A DNA stretch of 55,588 nt from an uncultured Gammaproteobacteria bacterium. GTDB lineage: Bacteria > Pseudomonadota > Gammaproteobacteria > Magnimaribacterales > TMED112. The notes beneath the pieces are model-generated. The model ran no database searches. It had not been told where the DNA came from and saw only the letters and a program-made list of their open reading frames with translations. The stretch covers positions 1 through 55,588 of the forward strand of contig CAJWAI010000005.1 in the NCBI GenBank assembly GCA_913020145.1, in the 5' to 3' direction. Position 1 is the stretch's first letter. Each line of letters starts with the position of its first letter. Positions 35,831 to 44,752 of the stretch are shown here, one piece after another. The position numbers and the translations under genes were made by a program.

Positions 35831-37576
35831 TTAATTATAGAGCTCTTTTGTAAGAGTTTGAATCTCTTTTGCTAATTCTAATTTTATGTTCAAATCTTTT
35901 GAAATGTCCTGGGCTGACAATTCAACCAATGATCTTAAAGATGCATATTTTTCATAGATTTTTTGTACTGTTTTAGGTCCTATGCCTTTTATATCAAAAA
36001 GGAAATGCTTCTTCATATCCTTTCTTTTATTGCTCTTAAAATTCTTTAATGCAAACCTATGCGCTTCATCTCTAATATCAAGAAATAGTTTAGAAATATC
36101 TTCAGAATTCTGAAAATCATACGAACCAATTTTTGTGTGCAGTGTTTCATGCCCATACTTTCTTTTTGTACCTTTTGAGATAGAGATACACTCTATTTCT
36201 CTGTTTAATCTCTCTTTAATATAATTCATATGAGTTTTGCCTCCATCGATTAACAACAAATCAATAGGACTGACTAAATCTAAGTACTTATTTATACCAA
36301 ACACTAACGAATCTAAATCTGAACTTGAAATATCTAAAGGCACTCTAAAAAACCTATATAAAGACTTATTAGGGCCATCAGAATCAAAATTAACACATGA
36401 AATTGTTTTTATATCCCCTGATATACCGCTAACATCAAAACCAACAATTACTGGTTCTTTCTTAACTTCAAGATTTCGTGAAAGGAAATCTAGAGACTGA
36501 GCATATTTTTGATATTTTTGCTCTTGTTTTAGTAATCCTTCAAGCGCATTCTTATCTGCTAATTTTACCCATTCTAATTTTTTTCCTTTTTTAGGCACTT
36601 CAAATTGTAAATTCCCAAAAGTATCATTTTTTGCAACATTAAACTCGCTGACTATTTTTGTCACAGATGGATATTTTTGTATGAGGCTTGGAATAAACTC
36701 CAAAAAAGCAGAGTAATCGTCTTTCTGCAAATGGTTTTTAAATAGAAACTTCTGGATGTTGATAAATCTATCTGATTCAACTTGTATTACTGCAGTTGAG
36801 ATATTTTTATCATTAGTTTTAATGGCTATTACTCGAGTATTGCTTCCTTTTGAAAAAATAATTTGCTTTTGATTAATCTTTTCAAGCTGTTCTAATCGAT
36901 CTCTAGTATTGGCTGCTAGCTCATATTCTTCGTTATCTGATGCAATAAGCATTTCATCCTGCATTTTTTTTTCTAGCTCTTTAAAATTTCCTTTCAAAAT
37001 TGATTTTGTGCTTTCGACATCCTTGCTATATTCAGCTTCTGATATTATTCCAACACATGGCGCTGTACACCTTCCAATTTGATGTTCCATGCATGGTCTT
37101 GATCTATTTTTAAAAAAATTATCTGTACATGTTCTTAGCTGAAATACCTTTTGAATTTGGCTTACTGCAATTTTCGTTGCGTAAGCACTTGTATATGGGC
37201 CATATAAACCATCATGCCCTTTTAATACACGTTTTGATGCGATTCTAGGGAAAGAATGTGATTCATCAAGATGAATGAATGGATAACTCTTATCATCCCT
37301 AAGTAGAATATTAAACTTGGGTTTTTCAGATTTTATTAAATTTTGCTCTAATAATAATGCGTCAACTTCATTATTAGTGGTTACATATTCCAAATTAGTT
37401 GCATAGGAAATTAACTTTTGCGTTTTATAAGTCTGTTTACCGGAAAAATAACTGTTTATTCTTTTTTTTAGATTCTTTGCTTTGCCAATATAAAGTATTT
37501 CTGCGTCAGATAGGAATTTATAAATTCCTGTGTCATTGGGAAAACTTGATGAGATTTTTTTAAGCTTATTTATCAA
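35831..37576 (-). CDS. uvrC: Excinuclease ABC subunit C
   Basis: 581 aa. An N-terminal GIY-YIG nuclease domain (GIYKFLSDAEILYIGKAKNLKKR, about 17-39) is followed by the Cys-containing CMEHQIGRCTAPC segment, a UVR motif near 205-235, the RNase H-like nuclease region (VGFDVSGISG, LLLIDGGKTH) and a C-terminal helix-hairpin-helix (IKGIGPKTVQKIYEKY). It makes both incisions in nucleotide excision repair. Its TTG start overlaps pgi by 11 bases. Confidence 0.96.
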   Translation of the reverse strand: MINKLKKISSSFPNDTGIYKFLSDAEILYIGKAKNLKKRINSYFSGKQTYKTQKLISYATNLEYVTTNNEVDALLLEQNLIKSEKPKFNILLRDDKSYPFIHLDESHSFPRIASKRVLKGHDGLYGPYTSAYATKIAVSQIQKVFQLRTCTDNFFKNRSRPCMEHQIGRCTAPCVGIISEAEYSKDVESTKSILKGNFKELEKKMQDEMLIASDNEEYELAANTRDRLEQLEKINQKQIIFSKGSNTRVIAIKTNDKNISTAVIQVESDRFINIQKFLFKNHLQKDDYSAFLEFIPSLIQKYPSVTKIVSEFNVAKNDTFGNLQFEVPKKGKKLEWVKLADKNALEGLLKQEQKYQKYAQSLDFLSRNLEVKKEPVIVGFDVSGISGDIKTISCVNFDSDGPNKSLYRFFRVPLDISSSDLDSLVFGINKYLDLVSPIDLLLIDGGKTHMNYIKERLNREIECISISKGTKRKYGHETLHTKIGSYDFQNSEDISKLFLDIRDEAHRFALKNFKSNKRKDMKKHFLFDIKGIGPKTVQKIYEKYASLRSLVELSAQDISKDLNIKLELAKEIQTLTKELYN

Positions 37577-38894
37577 GTTCAGATTTCGTATTGGTTTTTC
37601 CTAGCTCGACGCCCCATTGATCAAATGGATTTATGTTCCAAAAGAAACTATTAAATAATACTTTGTTTTCCCACATGGCCATAAGTTCACCAATAGCTTC
37701 AGGTGTTAAGGAATTTAGCTCAATAGTTGTAAAACTTCTTCTTGAAACTCTCTTATTTGTATTTGATTCTCCTTCATTGCCCTCTTTTAATGACTTTGAT
37801 TGCCCAAGGAATTGTTTGTAATTTAACTGGTCTGATCTAGTAACTATAAAATATAAATTATAATTTTTAGTGCCTTGATAGACTTGTTGGAAAAAAGAAT
37901 GTTGTGATCTAGGTCCGAAACCACCCCAAACAATCATTCCAGTCTCGTAATCTAGATCTTTTCCATTTTGATCAACAGATTTACCTGTAGATTCCATTTC
38001 TACTTGCTGCACATATTGATAGAAGTTCCTTAGTTTCCAGTCATAGTTAATTACAAGTGTAGATTCAATCCCACAGACGTTATTCGCGATTACATCCTGA
38101 ATAGATAAAGTTAGTGAGGGATTTTGATTGATATCTGCATTTAAAGATAATTGATCTGAATGCTCTGCGCCTTTTAAAAATTCTTTATATTTCTCTTCAC
38201 CATGCACTAAATAAAAAAGCAAATTAATTGGTCCCCAGATAGAAAAACGCCCTCCCATCGAGCTATCCATTGGAATTATATTTTCCTCACTAATGCCATA
38301 ATTTTTTGCTCCATCAATATTTGAAGTGACTACAAATGTATTTGATAAAAAATTTCTATTAGTTACAGATTCATAACTAGTTAATGTCTCTGTAGTAGAA
38401 AAAGACTTAGTAGCTAAAATAAAGGCAGAGTCTTCTAAACTTTTTTCTTCCAAAAATTTATATTCGTCAGGATCACTTCCAGTAATGAAAATAATTTCTT
38501 TATCTAAACTGCCAAATACTTGATTAAGTAAATTTGGAGCAAGATAAGACCCTCCAATACCAAAGAATACAATAGTTTTCCTATCTCTAAGTTTATTAGA
38601 TATATTTCTAAGATTATCTATATTCGATGTATATAGGCTGCTTCCCTCTTTCCTATATTGAAAATGAGTTGCTGGCTTATTTTCACTAATATTCGATACT
38701 TCTCCTTCCTGAACTTTTTTAAGACGTTGAACAAAATTATTATCATCAATAAATTTTTGGAAACTTCTATAAGTCTCTTCAGATATACTCTGATTTGATT
38801 GATCTATTAAAATATTTGAAGTCTCTATTTTATGTTTTGATAAATCAAATAATCTATTCTTATCAATGTTTTTTAAAAATTCTAAAAAATTCAT
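37566..38894 (-). CDS. pgi: Glucose-6-phosphate isomerase, short form
   Basis: 442 aa, shorter than the 549 aa E. coli enzyme and similar to compact bacterial forms. FGIGGSYLAPNLL binds the sugar phosphate, GGRFSIWGPINLL and YVQQVEMESTGKSV are PGI signatures, WGGFGPRSQHSFFQQVYQGT carries the catalytic His region, and NPFDQWGVELGK is the C-terminal signature. It interconverts glucose-6-P and fructose-6-P, feeding UDP-sugar synthesis as well as central metabolism. It lies 2 bases after pyrF. Confidence 0.94.
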   Translation of the reverse strand: MNFLEFLKNIDKNRLFDLSKHKIETSNILIDQSNQSISEETYRSFQKFIDDNNFVQRLKKVQEGEVSNISENKPATHFQYRKEGSSLYTSNIDNLRNISNKLRDRKTIVFFGIGGSYLAPNLLNQVFGSLDKEIIFITGSDPDEYKFLEEKSLEDSAFILATKSFSTTETLTSYESVTNRNFLSNTFVVTSNIDGAKNYGISEENIIPMDSSMGGRFSIWGPINLLFYLVHGEEKYKEFLKGAEHSDQLSLNADINQNPSLTLSIQDVIANNVCGIESTLVINYDWKLRNFYQYVQQVEMESTGKSVDQNGKDLDYETGMIVWGGFGPRSQHSFFQQVYQGTKNYNLYFIVTRSDQLNYKQFLGQSKSLKEGNEGESNTNKRVSRRSFTTIELNSLTPEAIGELMAMWENKVLFNSFFWNINPFDQWGVELGKTNTKSELDK

Positions 38895-38896
38895 TC

Positions 38897-39550
38897 TTAT
38901 ATGTAGTCTAAAATAGCTGTTTTGATATTTTCAGCTTGAGTTATAGGTCTTCCTACAACTATAAAGTCTGCACCATTTTTATAAGCTTCTGTTGAGCTCA
39001 TAGTTCTTTTTTGATCATCTCCACTTGATTCATTCCTTATTCCTGGCACAACTTTTATTTTGTTTAATTCCTTAAGCTTTGAAAGTTCTTGAGGGCTACA
39101 AACAATGCCATCAATTTTAGTAGTCTCCGCTAGTTTCATTATCCTTTTAAACTGGTTATCAAAATTACTTCCATGCATTTCCTCGACATCATCATCATTC
39201 AGACTAGTTAAAACACTAACACCAATTATTTTTGTATTTGATGCGCTTTCCAAAGCAGCTTCTATCATATCTCTGCCCCCTTTAAGATGGATTGTTGTCA
39301 TTGCCACATTAAAATTTGATATCTCTTTAACTGCTTTATTTACAGTATTTGGTATATCATGCAATTTTAAATCCAAGAATATCGTGAAACCTTTTTCTGA
39401 CAAGTAATCTAAAGCCCTTTTTCCTTCAGCTAAGTATAATTGAAGGCCTACTTTAACCATCGATTGCTGAGGATCAATATACTCGACTATCTTTTTGACA
39501 TCATTTAAGTTGGCAAAATCTAATGCAATAATTAGTTTTCTCTGAGACAT
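38897..39550 (-). CDS. pyrF: Orotidine 5'-phosphate decarboxylase
   Basis: 217 aa TIM barrel, group I length. IALDFANLND at the start, FLDLKLHDIPNTV with the catalytic Lys-Asp-Lys network, VVPGIRNESSGDDQKR and GADFIVVGRPIT phosphate-binding loops. It makes UMP in pyrimidine synthesis. It follows rpsA by 32 bases; in many gammaproteobacteria ihfB, lapA and lapB lie between these two genes. Confidence 0.96.
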   Translation of the reverse strand: MSQRKLIIALDFANLNDVKKIVEYIDPQQSMVKVGLQLYLAEGKRALDYLSEKGFTIFLDLKLHDIPNTVNKAVKEISNFNVAMTTIHLKGGRDMIEAALESASNTKIIGVSVLTSLNDDDVEEMHGSNFDNQFKRIMKLAETTKIDGIVCSPQELSKLKELNKIKVVPGIRNESSGDDQKRTMSSTEAYKNGADFIVVGRPITQAENIKTAILDYI

Positions 39551-39582
39551 TATTTGATTGTATTTAAAACAAAAATCTTTTG

Positions 39583-40896
39583 CTAGGAAACAAGAGATAA
39601 AGAAATTCTTTCTCTTTCAGAGTCCATTCCACTTATTGAAACAGTAACCTCTTCTCCTTCTTTGTATAAATCTTGTATTGTTTTGGTGCCGACATTAATT
39701 TCAGAATGATGAATTAGACCATCAATGCCACCTTCTAATTCAACAAATACACCAAAGTCTGTTACTGATTTTATCTTTAACCCTTCTAGAATGTCTCCAG
39801 TATTATGTTTATCTTCAAACTCTTTCCAAGGATTCTCAGTTGTATGTTTTTTACTTAATGATACCTTTCTTTCTTCAAGATCAATTTCCATAATTTTTAC
39901 ATCGATCTTGTCTCCTTTGTTCAGGATACTTGATGGATTTATATTTTTATTTTTCCAATCTAGATCAGTAATATGTACTAGACCCTCAATATCTTCATCG
40001 AGCTTGATGAAACAACCATAGTCAGTCGTAAGAGCTACTTCACCTTGTAATATTTGACCAACATGATATCTACTTTCTATATCTTTCCATGGATCTGCAG
40101 TAAGTTGTTTTAAACCTAAAGAAACTCTCATCTTTTCCGGATCGAAGGAAAGAGTCATAAATTCCATTTTATCTCCAACATTTACAACTTCTTTTGGATG
40201 CATAACTCTTTTCCAAGAAAGATCAGTTATATGAAGCAATCCATCTAGACCTCCCAGATCTACAAAAGCACCATACTCAGTTAAATTTTTAATGGTGCCC
40301 TCTATCTTCTCACCTTCTTTAATAATTTCTAATAATCTGTCTCTTTCTTCTGAGTTTTGTTCTTGTAATACGGCTTTTCTTGAAAGGACCACATTTGATC
40401 TCTTTTTATCGAATTTCATTACCTTGAAATCAAGAGTTTCACCTGTTAAGTCAGGATAATCTTTCCCGCCTTTTGGATCTATCAAAGAACCAGGTAAAAA
40501 AGCTTTCACTACGTCAATAAATACTGTGAATCCACCCTTAACTTTGTTAACAACTTTACCTTCAACATAAGAACCTTCTTCATGCGATTGTTGTAATCTA
40601 TCCCATGTTTCTTGTTTTCTAGCTTTCTCTCTGGATAATCTTATTTCTCCGAAACCATCATCAAGTGCATCTAAAATAACTTCAACTTGATCCCCAACTT
40701 CTACCACTAATTCACTTTTATGGTCTTGAAACTCTTCTATAGAAACTAATCCGTCAGATTTAAAGCCAATATCTAGAGTTACCCATTTTTTACCAATCTC
40801 CAAGACATTAGCCTTAATCAGGGAACCCTGAGTAAGATCAAAATTATCAAAACTCTTATCGAGTAATGTTTGTAATGTGTTATCAGTATCTTTCAT
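39583..40896 (-). CDS. rpsA: 30S ribosomal protein S1 with five S1 domains
   Basis: 437 aa against 557 in E. coli. Five S1 (OB-fold) repeats can be counted: KANVLEIGKKWVTLDIG, EGKVVNKVKGGFTVFID, EGTIKNLTEYGAFVDLG, QGEVALTTDYGCFIKLD and EGLKIKSVTDFGVFVELE. The protein stops at the end of repeat five, so the sixth is missing. S1 binds mRNA upstream of start codons; its first two domains anchor it to the ribosome and are kept. The start overlaps cmk by 14 bases. Confidence 0.96.
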   Translation of the reverse strand: MKDTDNTLQTLLDKSFDNFDLTQGSLIKANVLEIGKKWVTLDIGFKSDGLVSIEEFQDHKSELVVEVGDQVEVILDALDDGFGEIRLSREKARKQETWDRLQQSHEEGSYVEGKVVNKVKGGFTVFIDVVKAFLPGSLIDPKGGKDYPDLTGETLDFKVMKFDKKRSNVVLSRKAVLQEQNSEERDRLLEIIKEGEKIEGTIKNLTEYGAFVDLGGLDGLLHITDLSWKRVMHPKEVVNVGDKMEFMTLSFDPEKMRVSLGLKQLTADPWKDIESRYHVGQILQGEVALTTDYGCFIKLDEDIEGLVHITDLDWKNKNINPSSILNKGDKIDVKIMEIDLEERKVSLSKKHTTENPWKEFEDKHNTGDILEGLKIKSVTDFGVFVELEGGIDGLIHHSEINVGTKTIQDLYKEGEEVTVSISGMDSERERISLSLVS

Positions 40897-41524
40897 TTAC
40901 TAATTCTTCAATAAAATCTATCGTTTCAGTGACAGACTTACTTGTATTATCAATGAGAATAGAGTCATCAGTTTTAACTAGTGGAGAATGTTCTCTTCCA
41001 AGATCTCTACCATCTCTCAGCTCGATCTCATTTTTAAGTTCAGAGATATTAACCTTTTGTCCGTCATTTCTCAACTGATTTGCCCTTCTATTAACTCGCT
41101 CAGATAAATCTGCTGTAAGGAAGATTTTAACTTTAGAGTCTGGAAATAATTTTGAAGACATGTCTCTTCCCTCAGCTACTAAACCCGGTAATTTTCTAAA
41201 CTGTTTTTGAATTTGCATTAACTGCTCTCTTACTTCGCTTTTCTGGGAAAGTTGAGAAGATAAAATTGTTAATTCTTTGCCTCTAATAGCGCTTGTTATG
41301 TCATTTCCATCAAATAAAATATTTTCACTTTTGGAATCATATTTATGTTCAATCCTAGAAAATGATTCCGAGATATTTTCTATATTTTCGCTATGTAGAA
41401 ATGCGAAACATCTATACAACAACCCACTGTCCAAATAATTCCAATTGAGTTTTAATGCTAAAGCTTTGGCTATTGTCCCTTTGCCTGATCCAGAAGGACC
41501 ATCAATCGTTACTATTGGTACCAT
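40883..41524 (-). CDS. cmk: Cytidylate kinase
   Basis: 213 aa NMP kinase. IDGPSGSGKGTIAKALA is the P-loop, YLDSGLLYRCFAF the NMP-binding segment, VAEGRDMSSKLFPDS the family signature and RANQLRNDG the lid region. It phosphorylates CMP and dCMP. It overlaps aroA by 13 bases and rpsA by 14, the classic aroA-cmk-rpsA order. Confidence 0.95.
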   Translation of the reverse strand: MVPIVTIDGPSGSGKGTIAKALALKLNWNYLDSGLLYRCFAFLHSENIENISESFSRIEHKYDSKSENILFDGNDITSAIRGKELTILSSQLSQKSEVREQLMQIQKQFRKLPGLVAEGRDMSSKLFPDSKVKIFLTADLSERVNRRANQLRNDGQKVNISELKNEIELRDGRDLGREHSPLVKTDDSILIDNTSKSVTETIDFIEELVNERY

Positions 41525-42693
41525 TTCTCTATAAGACTAAAAAAACCGGGGAATGATGTTTCTACACATTCCATATCATCAAATTCAACTTTTTTGCCAC
41601 TTCTAAGCGAAGCAACCATAAAACTCATTGCCATTCTATGATCCCCACCAGTTTTAATTTTTACTATCCCCATATTCTTGTCTGCAGCAGGCTCCAACTC
41701 AAAACCATCATCAAATTCATGAACCTTCATATCTGGATTAAAGCTTTTAATATTTGATAGCAGCAAACTTATCCTATCAGATTCTTTATATCTTAGTTCT
41801 TTTGCATCCCTAACTATAGTTTTGCCTTTTGCAAACATAGCTAAAACCGCAATTAGTGGTATCTCATCAATTAGATTAGGAACTCTATCTCCATCAATCT
41901 TTACTCCCTTTAATTCATCTTTGCAGAAAGCAACTAAATTAGCTCTTGGCTCTCTAGATTTTACTGAATGATCTTTAATCATCACCATAGCGCCCATTTC
42001 TTCAAGCACTTCAAGAAAGGCCACTCTTGTTCTATTTACTCCAACGTTTTCAATTTGATTTGTTTGTGCTGAAAGAATATTTGCAGCCATCAAATAAGCA
42101 GCAGAAGAAAAATCTCCTGGAATATCTATGTACTTTTTGACGATATCTTTCTTACCATCAAGAATTATTCTGTTACCCTCTCTCTTTATGTCTGCTTCAC
42201 ATTCTTCGAGCATTCTCTCAGTATGATCTCTAGTAGGTATATTTTCTATAATCTCTATTTTGGTTTTCGATGATAATGCTGCTAATAAAAGACAAGATTT
42301 TATTTGAGCGCTAGGAATCTTAAGTTCATAAGTGAAGTCTGATTGTAGATTAGATGATTTTATCTTTATTGGAGAGAATTTTTGGTTTCTTAGTTCAATA
42401 TCTGCTCCCCAATCTTTGAGAGGTTCAGCAATTCTATCCATTGGCCTTTTAGATAATGATTCATCGCCAATTAAAGTACATTCTTTGCCAGAACCTGTTA
42501 TATATCCTGTAAGCAATCTCATGCCTGTTCCGGAGTTACCAAGATTAAGAGTTAAATCTTTTTTATAACCTACAAACTCTTCTGCTGCATTAACAGTATT
42601 TCTGATATCTTCACCAATATTAGATTTATCAAAATCTAAACCAAGAACAGCACATCTTTGTGCAATAGACTTATCTATTGGTAAAACACTCAC
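41512..42693 (-). CDS. aroA: 3-phosphoshikimate 1-carboxyvinyltransferase (EPSP synthase)
   Basis: 393 aa starting at a GTG that overlaps the tyrA stop (GTGA). LPIDKSIAQR is the N-terminal Lys-Ser signature, LNLGNSGTGMRLLTG the PEP-binding loop, ELRYKESDRISLL and GGDHRMAMSF the second signature. The N-terminus is about 15 residues shorter than in E. coli, lacking the first strand; no upstream in-frame ATG was found. Pro101 of the E. coli enzyme corresponds to Leu here (MRLL). In Pseudomonas tyrA and aroA are fused; here they only overlap. Confidence 0.94.
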   Translation of the reverse strand: MSVLPIDKSIAQRCAVLGLDFDKSNIGEDIRNTVNAAEEFVGYKKDLTLNLGNSGTGMRLLTGYITGSGKECTLIGDESLSKRPMDRIAEPLKDWGADIELRNQKFSPIKIKSSNLQSDFTYELKIPSAQIKSCLLLAALSSKTKIEIIENIPTRDHTERMLEECEADIKREGNRIILDGKKDIVKKYIDIPGDFSSAAYLMAANILSAQTNQIENVGVNRTRVAFLEVLEEMGAMVMIKDHSVKSREPRANLVAFCKDELKGVKIDGDRVPNLIDEIPLIAVLAMFAKGKTIVRDAKELRYKESDRISLLLSNIKSFNPDMKVHEFDDGFELEPAADKNMGIVKIKTGGDHRMAMSFMVASLRSGKKVEFDDMECVETSFPGFFSLIEKWYQ

Positions 42694-43412
42694 GATAGTT
42701 TTTTCTTTATTTTTTCTTTTAAAGAATCAAGATTAGCTTTATTGTCAGAAAAAATTTCATTCCATAAATCTTTGTCAGATTCTGACAGGCGTAAGATCTC
42801 TTTTAAGCTATCTCCAGAGTACTTATTGAAATCAACATCGTTTTCCTCAAGAATCTCGCGATAGATAAAACTAAGATAATGAGGGAAATGGCTAAGATAA
42901 GCATATATCCTATTATGCTCAGTTAAATCCATTTCGTTAGTTCTTGCGCCTAAAGACTCCCAGAATTCTTTTATTGAATCTACTAACTCTTGTTGTGCTC
43001 CTTTTATTAAAATAACTTCTTTATCTAAAAAAAGTTTATGCTCAGCATTTTCTGGTCCTGTTTTATGACTTCCACATATCGGATGAGATGAAATAAAATT
43101 TTCAGGCAAATTCTTATCAATTAAGAATTCTTTTGAGCTAGAAATATCAGTTATTACTGATAAAGGAAATCTGTTTGAAAAGTCGAGAATATGCTCTAAA
43201 GCTTCTTTTTGTCGGGAACAAATAATTATTAAATCAAAGTCTTCGTTTATTTTATCAATGCTTGTATAAATATTTTTATATATATCCAGTTTTTTTAATG
43301 AAGCAAAATAATTAGAGTCTTGTTCAACACAAGAAATATTATCTGTATTTGATGCTAAGGCAATTGATGTACCCATAAAGCCTGAACCAACTATAAGAGT
43401 TTTTTTAGTCAT
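42690..43412 (-). CDS. tyrA: Prephenate dehydrogenase, TyrA-like
   Basis: 240 aa. IVGSGFMGTSIALA is the NAD(P) loop, ISSHPICGSHKTGPENA is the TyrA signature with the catalytic His, and YLSHFPHYLSF is the second conserved His region. The C-terminal dimerisation part is shorter than in most TyrA proteins and no ACT domain is attached. It makes 4-hydroxyphenylpyruvate from prephenate (or tyrosine from arogenate). It overlaps the chorismate mutase gene by 8 bases and aroA by 4. Confidence 0.88.
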   Translation of the reverse strand: MTKKTLIVGSGFMGTSIALASNTDNISCVEQDSNYFASLKKLDIYKNIYTSIDKINEDFDLIIICSRQKEALEHILDFSNRFPLSVITDISSSKEFLIDKNLPENFISSHPICGSHKTGPENAEHKLFLDKEVILIKGAQQELVDSIKEFWESLGARTNEMDLTEHNRIYAYLSHFPHYLSFIYREILEENDVDFNKYSGDSLKEILRLSESDKDLWNEIFSDNKANLDSLKEKIKKKLS

Positions 43413-43677
43413 TTGATTTTTGTTGTTTAAGAGAAGTCTTCATTATTTCAAGAAAAATAGATTTCAGATCTTCTTTTGGATAAAGAAGAGCCAGTTCATC
43501 TATTTTTTTTAATATTTCACTTTGTCGAGACTCATCAAGAAGGTCTTTATCCATTCTTTTTTTTATTTTGCCTATTTCCAAAGAAAGGTTTAAACGAGAC
43601 TCTAATAAAGATATTAATTCTGAATCAATTGAATCAATTTCTTCTCTAATAAATAATAAGGCTTTTTCATCATCCAT
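43405..43677 (-). CDS. Chorismate mutase, AroQ type, standing alone where pheA is expected
   Basis: 90 aa from the ATG at 43677; the track start at 43689 is a TTG. It equals the N-terminal domain of E. coli PheA: IREEIDSID (catalytic Arg), ESRLNLSLEIGKIKK (Arg and Lys), LLDESRQSEIL (Asp, Arg, Glu) and MKTSLKQQ (Ser and Gln) keep the active-site pattern. The prephenate dehydratase and ACT domains are missing, and tyrA begins within its last codons. It makes prephenate for TyrA. It overlaps serC by 8 bases. Confidence 0.9.
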   Translation of the reverse strand: MDDEKALLFIREEIDSIDSELISLLESRLNLSLEIGKIKKRMDKDLLDESRQSEILKKIDELALLYPKEDLKSIFLEIMKTSLKQQKSND

Positions 43678-44752
43678 ATTTTGTCTCAAATGATCTCATA
43701 AAATGAGCTAATGATTCAACTGCATCCATGGATAAAGAATTATAAATGCTTGCTCGCATTCCTCCTACAGTTCTATGTCCTTTTAAATATTTCAAACCTT
43801 CATTATCAGACTCTTCTAAAAATATGCTATCCAGTTTTGGGTTTGAAAGAGTGAATACAACATTACAGATTGACCTTTGTTTCTGATTGACCGGGTTTAT
43901 ATAAAAATCTGATTTATCAATGAGAGAATAGAGTTTATTAGATTTCTCAATACTTGTTTCTTGCATTTTCTTAATACCGCCCTCTTTTTTATACCAATCA
44001 AACATCTTGCCTGCTACATACCAACCGAAAGTATTAGGTGTATTAAGCATTGATTTTTCAGATGCATGAGCATCATATCGCAGAATATTAGGTAGCTCTG
44101 GGTTTGATTTAGATATCAACTCTTTCTTTGCTATGACTAATGTTATACCTGCAGGGCCAAAATTCTTTTGAGCGCAGGCATAAATAAAATCGTATTTAGA
44201 AACATCTATATCTTCAGAAAAAAGACAGGATGACATATCTACAAAAACAGAACCTTCAAAGTTAGGCTCATCTTTTATTTGAATGCCCTGTATAGTTTCA
44301 TTTTTACAATAATGAATAATGGATGAATTGCTTTTAATATCCCATTCATTCAAATTATCAATTTGTGTAAAATTATTTTTTTTAGAAGAAGTGCAGATAT
44401 TTAAATTACATAATTTGCTAGCTTCTTTTATTGCTTTTGATGACCAAGATCCAATCTCTGCATAATTTGCAATATCCCCTAAATGAGAAAAGTTAAGAGG
44501 AATCATAGAAAATTGAAGCGTCGCTCCCCCTTGCAAAAAGAGTACATCATAGTTGTCTGGAATAGATAATAAATCTCTGAGTGTCTCTTCTGTTTTTTCT
44601 GCTATTTCGACAAAAGTTTTATCTCTATGACTTATTTCAATGATCGAAGACCCTATGTCTTTATAATTTATAAGCTCCTCTCTAATGGATTCTAAAACTT
44701 CAAGTGGTAGTGTAGCTGGGCCAGCACTAAAATTATGGACCCTATTCTTCAT
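43670..44752 (-). CDS. serC: Phosphoserine aminotransferase
   Basis: 360 aa PLP enzyme. [15 protein letters not shown] is the typical start, [14 protein letters not shown] binds the cofactor phosphate, and [12 protein letters not shown] carries the Schiff-base Lys. [15 protein letters not shown] is the C-terminal signature. It makes phosphoserine for serine synthesis and 4-phosphohydroxythreonine for PLP. It overlaps gyrA by 11 bases. Confidence 0.96.
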   Translation of the reverse strand: MKNRVHNFSAGPATLPLEVLESIREELINYKDIGSSIIEISHRDKTFVEIAEKTEETLRDLLSIPDNYDVLFLQGGATLQFSMIPLNFSHLGDIANYAEIGSWSSKAIKEASKLCNLNICTSSKKNNFTQIDNLNEWDIKSNSSIIHYCKNETIQGIQIKDEPNFEGSVFVDMSSCLFSEDIDVSKYDFIYACAQKNFGPAGITLVIAKKELISKSNPELPNILRYDAHASEKSMLNTPNTFGWYVAGKMFDWYKKEGGIKKMQETSIEKSNKLYSLIDKSDFYINPVNQKQRSICNVVFTLSNPKLDSIFLEESDNEGLKYLKGHRTVGGMRASIYNSLSMDAVESLAHFMRSFETKYG

